Of a stretch of 64,000 nucleotides of DNA, positions 34,088 through 41,746 are shown in pieces. Every line of letters begins with the position of its first letter. The first letter of the stretch is position 1. Source of the DNA: Bradyrhizobium sp. NDS-1 (lineage in GTDB: Bacteria > Pseudomonadota > Alphaproteobacteria > Rhizobiales > Xanthobacteraceae); the NCBI RefSeq assembly GCF_032918005.1, contig NZ_CP136628.1:3209501-3273500 (forward strand), given 5' to 3'. The translations under genes were made by a program, and so were the position numbers. The notes below the pieces were generated by a model, which was given only the letters and a program-made list of their open reading frames with translations, had not been told where the DNA came from and made no database searches.

Positions 34088-36259
34088 TCAGGCTCCGCTG
34101 GCTTGGGCGCCACTGACATGGACGCTACTGAGCTGGGTGCCACTGACCTGGACGAGGATGTCGGAGAAGGTCGGCGCGCGACCGAGGTCGGCGAAGGCCG
34201 GGGGCGTCAGCGCGTGGACGGTCGCTCCCTTGCGGTTCGATCGTTGCCAGTAGCCGGATGGCGCCACCACGACGCCCGGCATGATGTCGGGGGAGACGGT
34301 CGCGAATGCCTCGAACGAGCCGCGATCGTTGAACACGCGGATGGGGGCGCCTGCGATGATGCCGCGTTGTGCCGCATCGTCGGGGTTGAGGAGCACCGCC
34401 TGTTCCTCGCCGGCCTGTGCGGTTTGCGCGGGCAGGTTGCCGTAGTTCGAATTCAGGAAGGCGTGGCTCTTCGGCGAAATCAGGCTGAGCGGATAGCGGG
34501 TTGCGAGCGCGGGCGCCGAGCGCGGGTTCTCGTTCGGCCGGATGTAGTGAGGCAGGGGATCGACCGGCGCTCCGTCCTGGTCGCCATTGTAACCCTGGCG
34601 GAACAGCGGCACCACGAAGTTGCCTCCGGCGGCGATCGTCGACTTGAACTCGCACTTGCCGGAGGCGGTCGGAAAGTTGCCCTCGCGGTGCGGTGCCCAG
34701 TCCGCCGGCGCGGGCATGTTGAGGCGCACATAGCCCTTGGCCTTGACGTCCTCGAGCGAGATGCCGTCGAGCACCGGGCTGCTCCAGTCGAGCGATGCGG
34801 CGATGATCTCCTCGTCGGACCGGAAGAAGGTCGGGTCCGTGATGCCCATCGCGCGCGCGATGCGGCGGAACAGTTCGGTGTTCGGAACGGCTTCGCCGAG
34901 CGGCTCGATCGCCTGGTTGTTGTAGGAGAGGTAGAGGTGTCCCCACGAGAACAGGATGTCCTTCTGTTCGAGCTGCGTGGTCGCTGGCAGAACGATGTCG
35001 GCATATCTGGCGGTGTCGGTCAGGAAGTGCTCGCTGACGACCGTGAAGAGATCCTCGCGTTCCAGGCCCTTTTCGAGCTTGCCCTGTTCGGTCACCATCG
35101 CCATCGGATTGGCGTTGTAGACGAACAGCGCCTTGATCGGCGGATCGAAGCCGAGCTCGCCCGTCAGCGCCGCGCCGAGACGCCAGGAGTTGAGCACGCG
35201 CATTTTTTCCGGCTGGAGATCGGGACGCATCAGCACGTCCCACCTGACCGGAAATGCCCAGATCGGAAGCTGGAGCAGGCCGCCGCCGACATGCTTCCAT
35301 GCGCCGATCAGGCCGGGAAGGCAGGCGATCGCGCGCACGGTCTGGCCTCCGCCGGCATGCCGCTCGACCGCGACGCCGATGCGCACGACGGCCGGAGGTG
35401 TCGTGGCATATTCCCGCGCCAGCCTGACGATATCGTCGACGGGAATGCCGGTTTCCTCGGAGGCAAATTCGGGTGTGTAGATCGACGCCCGCTCGGCCAG
35501 CTCGTCATACCCGACGGTGTGCTTGTCGACGTAATCGCGGTCGACCAGATTCTCCTTGATGATGACGTGGATCATGGCCAGCGCGAGCGCTGCGTCGGTG
35601 CCGGGACGGATCGGAATGTGCCAGTCGGCGAGGCGCGCGGTGCGGGTGCGGACGGGATCGATCACCACGAGCTTGGCACCGGCCTTCTTCGCCTGCTCGA
35701 TGAACGGCCAGTGATGCGAGTTCGTGCTCAGCGTATTGCAGGCCCACAGGATGATGTATTTCGAGTGCACGAAGCTCTCGGGGTCGACGCCGGGGGTATG
35801 CCCGATCGTCATCATGTAGGCGGTGCATGAAGCGGAATCGCAGAACGTGCGTTCGAGCACCGTTGCGCCGAGCTTGTTGAAGAGGGGATCTCCGACGTTC
35901 AGCCCGTTGATGATGCCCTGGGTGCCCAGATAGCTGTAGGGCAGGATCGCCTGCGCGCCGTGCTCGGCGATGGTGGACGTCCATCGGGATGCGATGGTTT
36001 CGATGGCCTCGTCCCAGGAGATCCGCTGGAACTGTCCGGCGCCCTTCGGGCCGACCCGTTTCAGCGGATGGAGGACGCGCTTGTCGCTGTAAACGCGCTC
36101 CTCGTAGTTGTTGACCTTGACGCAGAGCCGTCCGCGCGTGAACGGATGATCGGGATTGCCGCGCACGGCAATCGCCTTGCCATCCTCGACCGTGGTCAGG
36201 ATGGAGCAGGTGTCCGGGCAATCGTGGGGGCACGCGCCTATTACCGTGGTTCGGGCCAT
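34088..36259 (-). CDS. Molybdopterin oxidoreductase (BisC/formate-dehydrogenase-like family)
   Basis: A 723-residue molybdo- or tungstopterin enzyme. The N-terminal [4Fe-4S] site is Cys10-x3-Cys14-x3-Cys18-x27-Cys46. The cofactor domain follows, with F-C-D-S-A-S-C-T-A-Y near residue 145, where the metal-ligand residue is expected but cannot be fixed by eye. There is no Tat signal, so it is cytoplasmic. The C-terminal molydop-binding domain (about 600-715) ends in an odd V-S-G-T-Q-L / V-S-G-A-Q-A repeat. GGAGAG precedes ATG 36259. Substrate unknown. The tight link to a ferredoxin and its NADP reductase suggests electrons go to or from ferredoxin rather than a quinone. Confidence 0.88.
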   Translation of the reverse strand: MARTTVIGACPHDCPDTCSILTTVEDGKAIAVRGNPDHPFTRGRLCVKVNNYEERVYSDKRVLHPLKRVGPKGAGQFQRISWDEAIETIASRWTSTIAEHGAQAILPYSYLGTQGIINGLNVGDPLFNKLGATVLERTFCDSASCTAYMMTIGHTPGVDPESFVHSKYIILWACNTLSTNSHHWPFIEQAKKAGAKLVVIDPVRTRTARLADWHIPIRPGTDAALALAMIHVIIKENLVDRDYVDKHTVGYDELAERASIYTPEFASEETGIPVDDIVRLAREYATTPPAVVRIGVAVERHAGGGQTVRAIACLPGLIGAWKHVGGGLLQLPIWAFPVRWDVLMRPDLQPEKMRVLNSWRLGAALTGELGFDPPIKALFVYNANPMAMVTEQGKLEKGLEREDLFTVVSEHFLTDTARYADIVLPATTQLEQKDILFSWGHLYLSYNNQAIEPLGEAVPNTELFRRIARAMGITDPTFFRSDEEIIAASLDWSSPVLDGISLEDVKAKGYVRLNMPAPADWAPHREGNFPTASGKCEFKSTIAAGGNFVVPLFRQGYNGDQDGAPVDPLPHYIRPNENPRSAPALATRYPLSLISPKSHAFLNSNYGNLPAQTAQAGEEQAVLLNPDDAAQRGIIAGAPIRVFNDRGSFEAFATVSPDIMPGVVVAPSGYWQRSNRKGATVHALTPPAFADLGRAPTFSDILVQVSGTQLSSVHVSGAQASGA

Positions 36260-36395
36260 GGATCTCTCCGCCTCCTGATTCAAGACGGTGCCGAGCATGC
36301 GGTGCCCGGGCACGACCTGGCTTTTCCAAACGTGCGGTGTTGTTGTCCCGGACTGCTCTCGGCCCGTGGACGGCTGGTCGGATCTCTGGCATGGT

Positions 36396-36415
36396 TATTG
36401 CTGGACTTAGCAATA
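36396..36415. promoter_or_regulatory. Inverted repeat TATTGC-N8-GCAATA between Mo-enzyme and AraC genes
   Basis: Perfect 6-bp arms with an 8-bp spacer, 40 bp upstream of the AraC ATG and 137 bp upstream of the Mo-enzyme ATG. Placement in the divergent gap makes it a candidate operator for the AraC regulator or a global regulator. Confidence 0.5.
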
Positions 36416-36454
36416 CCGTTGCCCCCACGTCGCGCTATCTGGCGGAGATCTACG

Positions 36455-37354
36455 ATGGGTATGCTCGGCAACTCTGTCGATAAATATGTGACCGGCAGAA
36501 TGCTTCAGACGTCCAATGACCGGCGGTGGTCGCACCTGCTCGCGGAGCGATGGAGCCACGAGCCCGGCGACCTGCCACCGCAATTGCCGCGCGACACCGA
36601 GATCGCAATCCTGCTCCGTGGCAACTCGGTCGTCGACCGCGAAGGCGGCGGTATGCGGCAGCGCACCTTCGGCAGAAGGGGCACCGTGTGGCTTTGCCCG
36701 GCCGGCATCCGCGAGGACTTCATCCGGGTCGAGAGCCAGATGCAGGAATGCCTGCATCTCTTCCTTCCCGGCAAGCCGTTCGACGACACCATGCTCAGGG
36801 ATCTCGACATCGACCCGTCGGGCATCTCGATCCGCTATGAGACCATCGATCAGGACATGTTCATCGAGCATGTTGCGGACCGGATCCTGGCCGAACTCGA
36901 ACAGGAGACTTCCACCGGCCGGCTCCTGATCGAAAGCCTGGGGCGCGCGTTGTCGGCCCATCTGGTGCACAGCTACTCGGCCACTGCCGTCAGGCTCCGG
37001 CAGCTCAGCGCTGGTCAAAGGCCGCTCGACGCCAAACGGCTGTCGCGCGTGATCGAGTTCATCGATGGATCCGTCGAGCGTGATTTCACGGTGAAGGATC
37101 TAGCATCGGTGGCGTGCATGAGCCCGGCGCATTTCTCGCGCAGCTTCAAGGCGGCAACCGGAGTGGCGCCGCATGAATATGTCAGCCGCCAGCGTCTCGA
37201 TCTCGCCAAGCGGCTCCTGTCCGGCAGCGATCGTCCGCTCGTCGATATCGCCTATGCCACCGGATTTTCGTCGCAGGCCAATTTCAATCGCGCGTTCCGC
37301 AAGTCGGTCGGGACGACGCCGAGCCTTTACCGGGCGAACAAGGTCCGCGACTGA
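36455..37354 (+). CDS. AraC family transcriptional regulator
   Basis: A 299-residue regulator. The C-terminal pair of HTH motifs (about 200-295) is complete: F-T-V-K-D-L-A-S-V-A-C-M-S-P-A-H-F-S-R-S-F-K-A-A-T-G in the first and L-V-D-I-A-Y-A-T-G-F-S-S-Q-A-N-F-N-R-A-F-R-K in the second. The N-terminal ligand domain is of the type common in rhizobial regulators (P-R-D-T-E-I-A-I-L-L). GGAG 7 nt before ATG 36455 fixes the start. Divergent from the Mo-enzyme operon, its probable target. Confidence 0.94.
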   Translation: MGMLGNSVDKYVTGRMLQTSNDRRWSHLLAERWSHEPGDLPPQLPRDTEIAILLRGNSVVDREGGGMRQRTFGRRGTVWLCPAGIREDFIRVESQMQECLHLFLPGKPFDDTMLRDLDIDPSGISIRYETIDQDMFIEHVADRILAELEQETSTGRLLIESLGRALSAHLVHSYSATAVRLRQLSAGQRPLDAKRLSRVIEFIDGSVERDFTVKDLASVACMSPAHFSRSFKAATGVAPHEYVSRQRLDLAKRLLSGSDRPLVDIAYATGFSSQANFNRAFRKSVGTTPSLYRANKVRD

Positions 37355-37429
37355 CGGCGCAGGGATCTGGCGGTCACGAGCCTCTCGCGTCGATAAGGCT
37401 GCGAAGGCGGGCTACGTCCAGCGCCGCAT

Positions 37430-37490
37430 GATGGTCATGCCCGTGCTTTGCCCGACGGGTTACGGTCAGATTCAAGAAATATGAAATGGC
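37430..37490 (+). repeat. Dispersed repeat fragment with TTTGCCCGACGGGT, left copy
   Basis: ATGATGGTCATGCCCGTGC then TTTGCCCGACGGGTTA and a degraded AAGAAATATGAAAT end. It matches the longer copy at 39598-39720 in order and orientation, and the two bracket the caspase gene. The palindromic GCCCGACGGG core is shared. The rest of the gap 37355-37681 holds the gene remnant described next. Confidence 0.6.
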
Positions 37491-37544
37491 GGGCCGGTTC
37501 TGCCAGCAGCGGGATTCATGTTTCCTCTTAGCCGGCGGTCGTCT

Positions 37545-37658
37545 TCAGTTGCAGACTTCGACGTTCGAATTGAAGCCGCCTGTGCTTATTGATTCTAGGC
37601 GACATCGCCGCCGAACGGGACGGCCGCCTGCGCTCGACTGAACTAACCTTTCCTCAGG
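37545..37658 (-). pseudogene. Remnant of a second caspase-type C-terminus
   Basis: Immediately downstream of the caspase gene, a 37-codon open stretch in another frame ends in R-P-V-x3-C-R-L ... G-G-F-N-S-N-V-E-V-C-N-stop. The intact protein ends R-P-V-x3-C-R-L ... G-N-G-S-E-V-C-N-stop. GAAGTCTGCAACTGA (15 bp) is identical at both stop codons. The remnant has no start and is preceded by a stop, so it is a decayed or recombined second copy of the C-terminal module. Confidence 0.6.
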
Positions 37659-37681
37659 TCACGCGCGCCCTGAGCTCGTTC

Positions 37682-39445
37682 TCAGTTGCAGACTTCCGAT
37701 CCGTTCCCCGGCTCGCCAGGAACACCCAACTTCACCAATCTGCACCCGGGTTTGACTGGGCGACAGCCCATCGTATTGCAGGTGATCTGTCCATTCGATT
37801 GCGGTCTCGATGGTGCCGCCTCGGTATTCTTGCGCTCCGCGTCCCGTTTGGTCCTGTCATCCCGCGTTGTGACTGATTTCGTGTCACGTACCTTCTCACA
37901 CTCGTTGTCGTCATTGAGGCGATAGCCGGCTCGGCAGGCGATCTTTACGCAAGCGTCGCCATCGGCCTTGAAGCCGTGATCGCACACCAGCGGGCAGACC
38001 CGGCCCGGCTTGGCCTTAATGGCATCGAGCGCCTCTACGCTCGCCTGCTTGGCATCGAGCTTCGTCCCCGCATATTGGTTGAACAGCGTCAGCGAGCGTT
38101 GCGATGAGTCCGTCCAAATGCCGTCCACTGGCGCCGGGTGACAACCGACTCTACGCAGTTCTGATTGCAACAACTTTGGTACGTCTTGAGGAGAAAGGCT
38201 CGGCTGTGACGTCGGTGCAATAGCAGCAACTTTCTGTGTGCTCTCCGTTATTTGCTGCTTCTCGGCGGCCCGCTTGTCGACCAGCGCCTTCGCTGCTGCG
38301 GCTTCCGCGTCCTTCCTTCGCTGCTCGGCGGCCGCCGCCTTGGCTTCCTCGATCTGCTTGGCTTTCTCAGCGGCTGCCTTGGCGTCCTCAGCCGCCTTCG
38401 CGGCTGCTGCGGCTTTCTCCTGCTCGGCCTTCTTGGCGCGGTCGGATGCCAGTCGGGCCTTCTCCTGCTCGGCCTGCCTGGCCTTCTCCGCGGCGGCGGC
38501 GCGGGTTTCCTCGGCGGCGATCTTGTTCAGCTGGCCTTTCGCAAGATCGGTATAGAAACCGCTGGGAAAGCGGTTGAGGAAGGCCGTCCACCCGTCACGC
38601 GTCCCCAACTGAAGCGCCAGTTCGTAATCGCGCCGGATTTCGGCGTCCGGGTTGGCCTGGGGTCCTGCGACGACCGGCTTCGCTGCCACCAGCGGCACGT
38701 CATCGCCGCCGAGCGAGCCGTACACATAGGGCTCCTGCTTGTAGCCGGTGGTCTTGAGCACGTCGTCGCGCACGAAGCCGAACGCCTTGCGCAGATCGAG
38801 GCCCGGCATCGGCAGGCGTTCGACCAGAGCGGTGGCAAACGGGCTGTTCCTGGCATCGCCGTCCGAGGCGGTCGAGCCGGCCTTCGCCGCGAAGGCGATC
38901 ATGGTGTTGGGGCTGGTCGGCTCGACCTTGGCGAGGCCGCGGCCAATCGCTCGCGAGGCGACCGTGCGCTTCATCGTCTTGGCGAATGGATTGTCGCGGC
39001 AGGCGTCCAGGATGACGAGGCGAAGTTGCTTGGCCGGCTCGATGGCGAACAACACCCTGTCGAGCGGGAAGGCCTCGTCGAGAACATCGGTATCGGTCTC
39101 AAGGGCGGCATCGGTGGGGATCAGATAGTTGGTGCCGTCAAGCTCGATGCCATGCCCGGCGTAGTAGATGACCGCGACATGGGCGTCGCGAGCCTTGGCA
39201 CCGAATTCGCGCAGCGCCTTCCGCATGTCGACCACGTTCAGGTCGAGCTTGACGTCGACGGCGTCGAAGCCCGCCTTCCTGAACATGCCGCCGACCAGCG
39301 CGGCATCGTTCGCGGGGTTCGCAAGCCTCGCCACGTTCTTGTAGGCCGAGTTGCCCATGACGAGCGCGACGCGCTTCTCGGCCAGCGCGGCGCCAGTCCA
39401 GAACCAGCTCGCAACAATCAATAAAACAAACAGCCGAAGCCGCAT
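37682..39445 (-). CDS. Secreted caspase-family (C14) protein with coiled coil and Cys-rich tail
   Basis: A 587-residue protein from ATG 39445. A Sec signal peptide (1-22, ending G-A-A-L-A) is followed by a p20-type caspase domain (about 23-240) with the catalytic dyad His98 in Y-Y-A-G-H-G-I-E and Cys149 in L-D-A-C-R-D-N-P. A long Ala/Lys/Glu-rich coiled coil covers about 300-400. A region resembling a peptidoglycan-binding fold (L-L-Q-S-E-L-R-R-V-G-C near 425, G-I-W-T-D-S-S-Q-R-S-L) follows, then a cysteine-rich tail (C-P-L-V-C-D-H-G-F, C-R-A-G-Y-R-L) ending E-V-C-N. Both catalytic residues are intact. Role and targets are unknown. Confidence 0.88.
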   Translation of the reverse strand: MRLRLFVLLIVASWFWTGAALAEKRVALVMGNSAYKNVARLANPANDAALVGGMFRKAGFDAVDVKLDLNVVDMRKALREFGAKARDAHVAVIYYAGHGIELDGTNYLIPTDAALETDTDVLDEAFPLDRVLFAIEPAKQLRLVILDACRDNPFAKTMKRTVASRAIGRGLAKVEPTSPNTMIAFAAKAGSTASDGDARNSPFATALVERLPMPGLDLRKAFGFVRDDVLKTTGYKQEPYVYGSLGGDDVPLVAAKPVVAGPQANPDAEIRRDYELALQLGTRDGWTAFLNRFPSGFYTDLAKGQLNKIAAEETRAAAAEKARQAEQEKARLASDRAKKAEQEKAAAAAKAAEDAKAAAEKAKQIEEAKAAAAEQRRKDAEAAAAKALVDKRAAEKQQITESTQKVAAIAPTSQPSLSPQDVPKLLQSELRRVGCHPAPVDGIWTDSSQRSLTLFNQYAGTKLDAKQASVEALDAIKAKPGRVCPLVCDHGFKADGDACVKIACRAGYRLNDDNECEKVRDTKSVTTRDDRTKRDAERKNTEAAPSRPQSNGQITCNTMGCRPVKPGCRLVKLGVPGEPGNGSEVCN

Positions 39446-39597
39446 TCCAGCCCCCGAATGCAATAGCGTCAGAATATTCGCAGGATGGCCAAACGCAATC
39501 TATGATCAGTGATATCAGTCACACACCGGTCCGGCGATCCGGGCAACCCCGGTCCGGCTCGCAGACGCGCAGTCGCATCGTTCAATTTGATCTTCCC

Positions 39598-39720
39598 ATG
39601 ATGCCATTGTGTTCCTGTTTTGCCCGACGGGTCAACAGCTCTTCGAAAAATACGAAAATGCTCGATGCTGCCGATGCTTGGCTACTGTGCATGGGGTTGT
39701 TTTCGCAGTTTTTGTTTTAG
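39598..39720. repeat. Dispersed repeat with TTTGCCCGACGGGT, right copy
   Basis: CATGATGCCATTGTGTTCCTG, then TTTTGCCCGACGGGTCAA, ATACGAAAATGC and TGCATGGGGTTGTTTTCGC. It lies in the 317-bp gap 39446-39762 upstream of the caspase gene and is a fuller version of the fragment at 37430. I recall near-identical intergenic sequences in Bradyrhizobium genomes. Confidence 0.62.
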
Positions 39721-39762
39721 GTAGCCTCTGGCCTGTCGCGCGGCAGGGCAGGGATGCCGTGC

Positions 39763-40470
39763 TCAGCCCTTCGGCCCGCGCAGCTGCGCCGTCAGCTTGT
39801 CCATCGCATCCGCCACGTCACGCCATTGCGACAGCCAGCTGCGTGGAAAGCGGAAGGTGAGGTCGGCGCCGCCGACGCGGCGCTCCGAGAGGCACATGCC
39901 GGGCGTTGCCCCATCGCGGGTGCAGCGCGCGGTCAGTGCCGGGCTTGCAGCGGAATAGAGGTCCTCGCTGCCGTAAGGGGTGTCGGTGCGGAACATCCGC
40001 ATCGTCAGGCCATCCACGGGCATGGTCGCGGCCTGGTCGAGGTAGCGCGGATAGATCGTGGCTGTCCGCTGCTCGGGCGCCAGCGCATCGTGATGGGCCG
40101 CGATCGACAGGAAGATGCGGTCGATCGATTGCACCGCCGCCTCCACCGTCTCGACGGTGACGTGCTTCGGCGCGCCCGGCGGCTCCAGCGAGGGGTAGAG
40201 GAAGTCGAGATCGATGCGCTCCTGCGGTCCGGAGTGCCGCTGGATCTTCATGCGGATCGCCGACCTCGGCAGGTTGAACAGCGTGCCGCCGACGCTCACC
40301 GGCAGCTTGTCCGGGGCGTTGGCGCCGCGGGTGCCCCAGGTCGGCCACAGCAGATAGGCGACGAGCGCGACCGCGCATGCCGCGGCAATGCCGCCGAGCA
40401 CGATCGGGACGACATGCGCCCGGGTGCGCGTACGGGGGGACCTGAGAGGAGCTGCCGAAAACACCGTCAT
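39763..40470 (-). CDS. Single-span membrane protein of unknown function
   Basis: A 235-residue protein with a basic N-terminus (R-S-P-R-T-R-T-R-A-H), one transmembrane helix at about 22-43 and a periplasmic domain with L-D-F-L-Y-P-S-L-E, D-T-P-Y-G-S-E-D-L-Y and two cysteines (A-R-C-T-R-D-G-A-T-P-G-M-C) that may form a disulfide. It ends with an amphipathic helix. I do not recognise the family. ATG 40470 has no obvious Shine-Dalgarno. Its upstream region carries a candidate CtrA box shared with the divergent gene at 40686. Confidence 0.75.
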   Translation of the reverse strand: MTVFSAAPLRSPRTRTRAHVVPIVLGGIAAACAVALVAYLLWPTWGTRGANAPDKLPVSVGGTLFNLPRSAIRMKIQRHSGPQERIDLDFLYPSLEPPGAPKHVTVETVEAAVQSIDRIFLSIAAHHDALAPEQRTATIYPRYLDQAATMPVDGLTMRMFRTDTPYGSEDLYSAASPALTARCTRDGATPGMCLSERRVGGADLTFRFPRSWLSQWRDVADAMDKLTAQLRGPKG

Positions 40471-40598
40471 GACTAGTCGCGCCGGACGTCGGCCGGTGGC
40501 CGACGAATCAGCGGCGAATATGCCATGCGGCGGCGATTTCGCGGAGCGTTCCCGGCTGCGGGGAGCGGGGACGGCCCTGCGCGGGAGGGACAGCGCTG

Positions 40599-40613
40599 TT
40601 AACCTTCCCTTAA
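40599..40613. promoter_or_regulatory. Candidate CtrA box TTAA-N7-TTAA
   Basis: TTAA-CCTTCCC-TTAA has the exact full CtrA consensus spacing and lies in the 215-bp gap between divergent genes, 72 bp before ATG 40686 and 128 bp before ATG 40470. A further TTAACC half-site lies at about 40627. In GC-rich DNA this match is unlikely by chance. Confidence 0.55.
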
Positions 40614-40685
40614 GGATAATGTAGCGTTAACCGGCACTATTTGTCACAGGAAGGCGGTGGCGTTGCGTAAGGGCGGACCGTTCCG

Positions 40686-41015
40686 ATGACACCTGAAGCT
40701 CTCAATACCTTCTTCTCGATCTGCATTGGTTTCGCGCTCGCGGGTGCGCTCGTGAACGGATACCAGGCGCTGGCGCAGCGGCCCGCCGGCTTCGGCCTGT
40801 TGCAGGACGGCGTGGCGCCGAAGACCTTCGCCGCGGTGCCGTTCCTGGTGTTCGCCGCGCCCTTCATCATCATGCGCAACACGCTCCGCGGCGTGCGGGT
40901 GGAAAGCCGCCGTGCCGAGTTCGTGATGATGGCGACCGTCATTGCCGGCTTCTGGAGCATGATGAGCGGCACCTTCTTCCTGATGACGCTACGCGCGGCC
41001 GGCGTCCTGGGCTGA
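40686..41015 (+). CDS. Small integral membrane protein of unknown function
   Basis: A 109-residue protein with three predicted helices: about 10-28, 45-60 (V-P-F-L-V-F-A-A-P-F-I-I-M) and 78-105. F-A-L-A-G-A-L-V-N-G-Y-Q and R-N-T-L-R-G-V-R-V-E-S-R-R are notable. It looks like a conserved alphaproteobacterial family of unknown function, but I am not sure of its DUF number. The candidate CtrA box upstream suggests cell-cycle or envelope-related expression. Confidence 0.75.
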   Translation: MTPEALNTFFSICIGFALAGALVNGYQALAQRPAGFGLLQDGVAPKTFAAVPFLVFAAPFIIMRNTLRGVRVESRRAEFVMMATVIAGFWSMMSGTFFLMTLRAAGVLG

Positions 41016-41100
41016 CGACCGCCGGGACTGCCCGGCGGGCGGCCTTTGCCTCTTCGCCGCGGGTTCGCTATGGCTGAGGTCGACGTGACAGGAGACCTCC

Positions 41101-41631
41101 ATGGCGATCTACGAGCTCGACGGGCAGGCGCCCGACCTTCCCGCCGACGGCAATTACTTCATCGCCGAGACCGCCACCGTGATCGGCCGCGTGCGCCTGA
41201 AGCCGGGTGCGAGCGTCTGGTTCGGCGCTGTGCTGCGCGGCGACAACGAGTGGATCGAGATCGGCGAGGGCGCCAATGTGCAGGACGGCTCGACCTGCCA
41301 TACCGATCTCGGCTTTCCGCTCGTCATCGGCCGGAACTGCACGGTGGGCCACAATGTCATCCTGCATGGCTGCACCGTCGAGGAGGGCGCTCTCATCGGC
41401 ATGGGCTCGATCGTGATGAACGGCGCCAGGATTGGCCGCAACAGCATCGTCGGCGCCGGTTCCGTCATCACCGAGGGCAAGGAGTTTGCCGAACGGTCCC
41501 TGATCATCGGCTCGCCGGCGCGCGTGATCCGGACGCTCGACGACGCCCAGGTCCAGAAGATGGGAAGCGCGGCGAGGTTCTACGTGGCCAACGGTCCGCG
41601 CTTCAAGAAGGGCCTGAAGCGGATCGGTTGA
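41101..41631 (+). CDS. Gamma-carbonic anhydrase family protein
   Basis: A 176-residue left-handed beta-helix protein. The zinc triad is His67 (C-H-T-D), His84 (V-G-H-N) and His89 (L-H-G), with the 5-residue spacing of the last two as in CamH/Cam. The salt-bridge residues R46-G-D48 and Gln61-Asp62 are also present. It lacks the long acidic loop of the archaeal Cam, so it is of the CamH/YrdA/CaiE-like group, where some members hydrate CO2 and others have unknown activity. AGGAG 9 nt upstream fixes ATG 41101. Single gene. Confidence 0.93.
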   Translation: MAIYELDGQAPDLPADGNYFIAETATVIGRVRLKPGASVWFGAVLRGDNEWIEIGEGANVQDGSTCHTDLGFPLVIGRNCTVGHNVILHGCTVEEGALIGMGSIVMNGARIGRNSIVGAGSVITEGKEFAERSLIIGSPARVIRTLDDAQVQKMGSAARFYVANGPRFKKGLKRIG

Positions 41632-41746
41632 CGCCTCGGCGTGCGCCCTTGCGGTTCCACGCCGTAAAAATACCGGTTGAAAGTTTAAGCCTCCGCTAGC
41701 GCCGCAGCGGTACCTTGGATGCTTTCAACCAAGGGGAAACGGCGCC

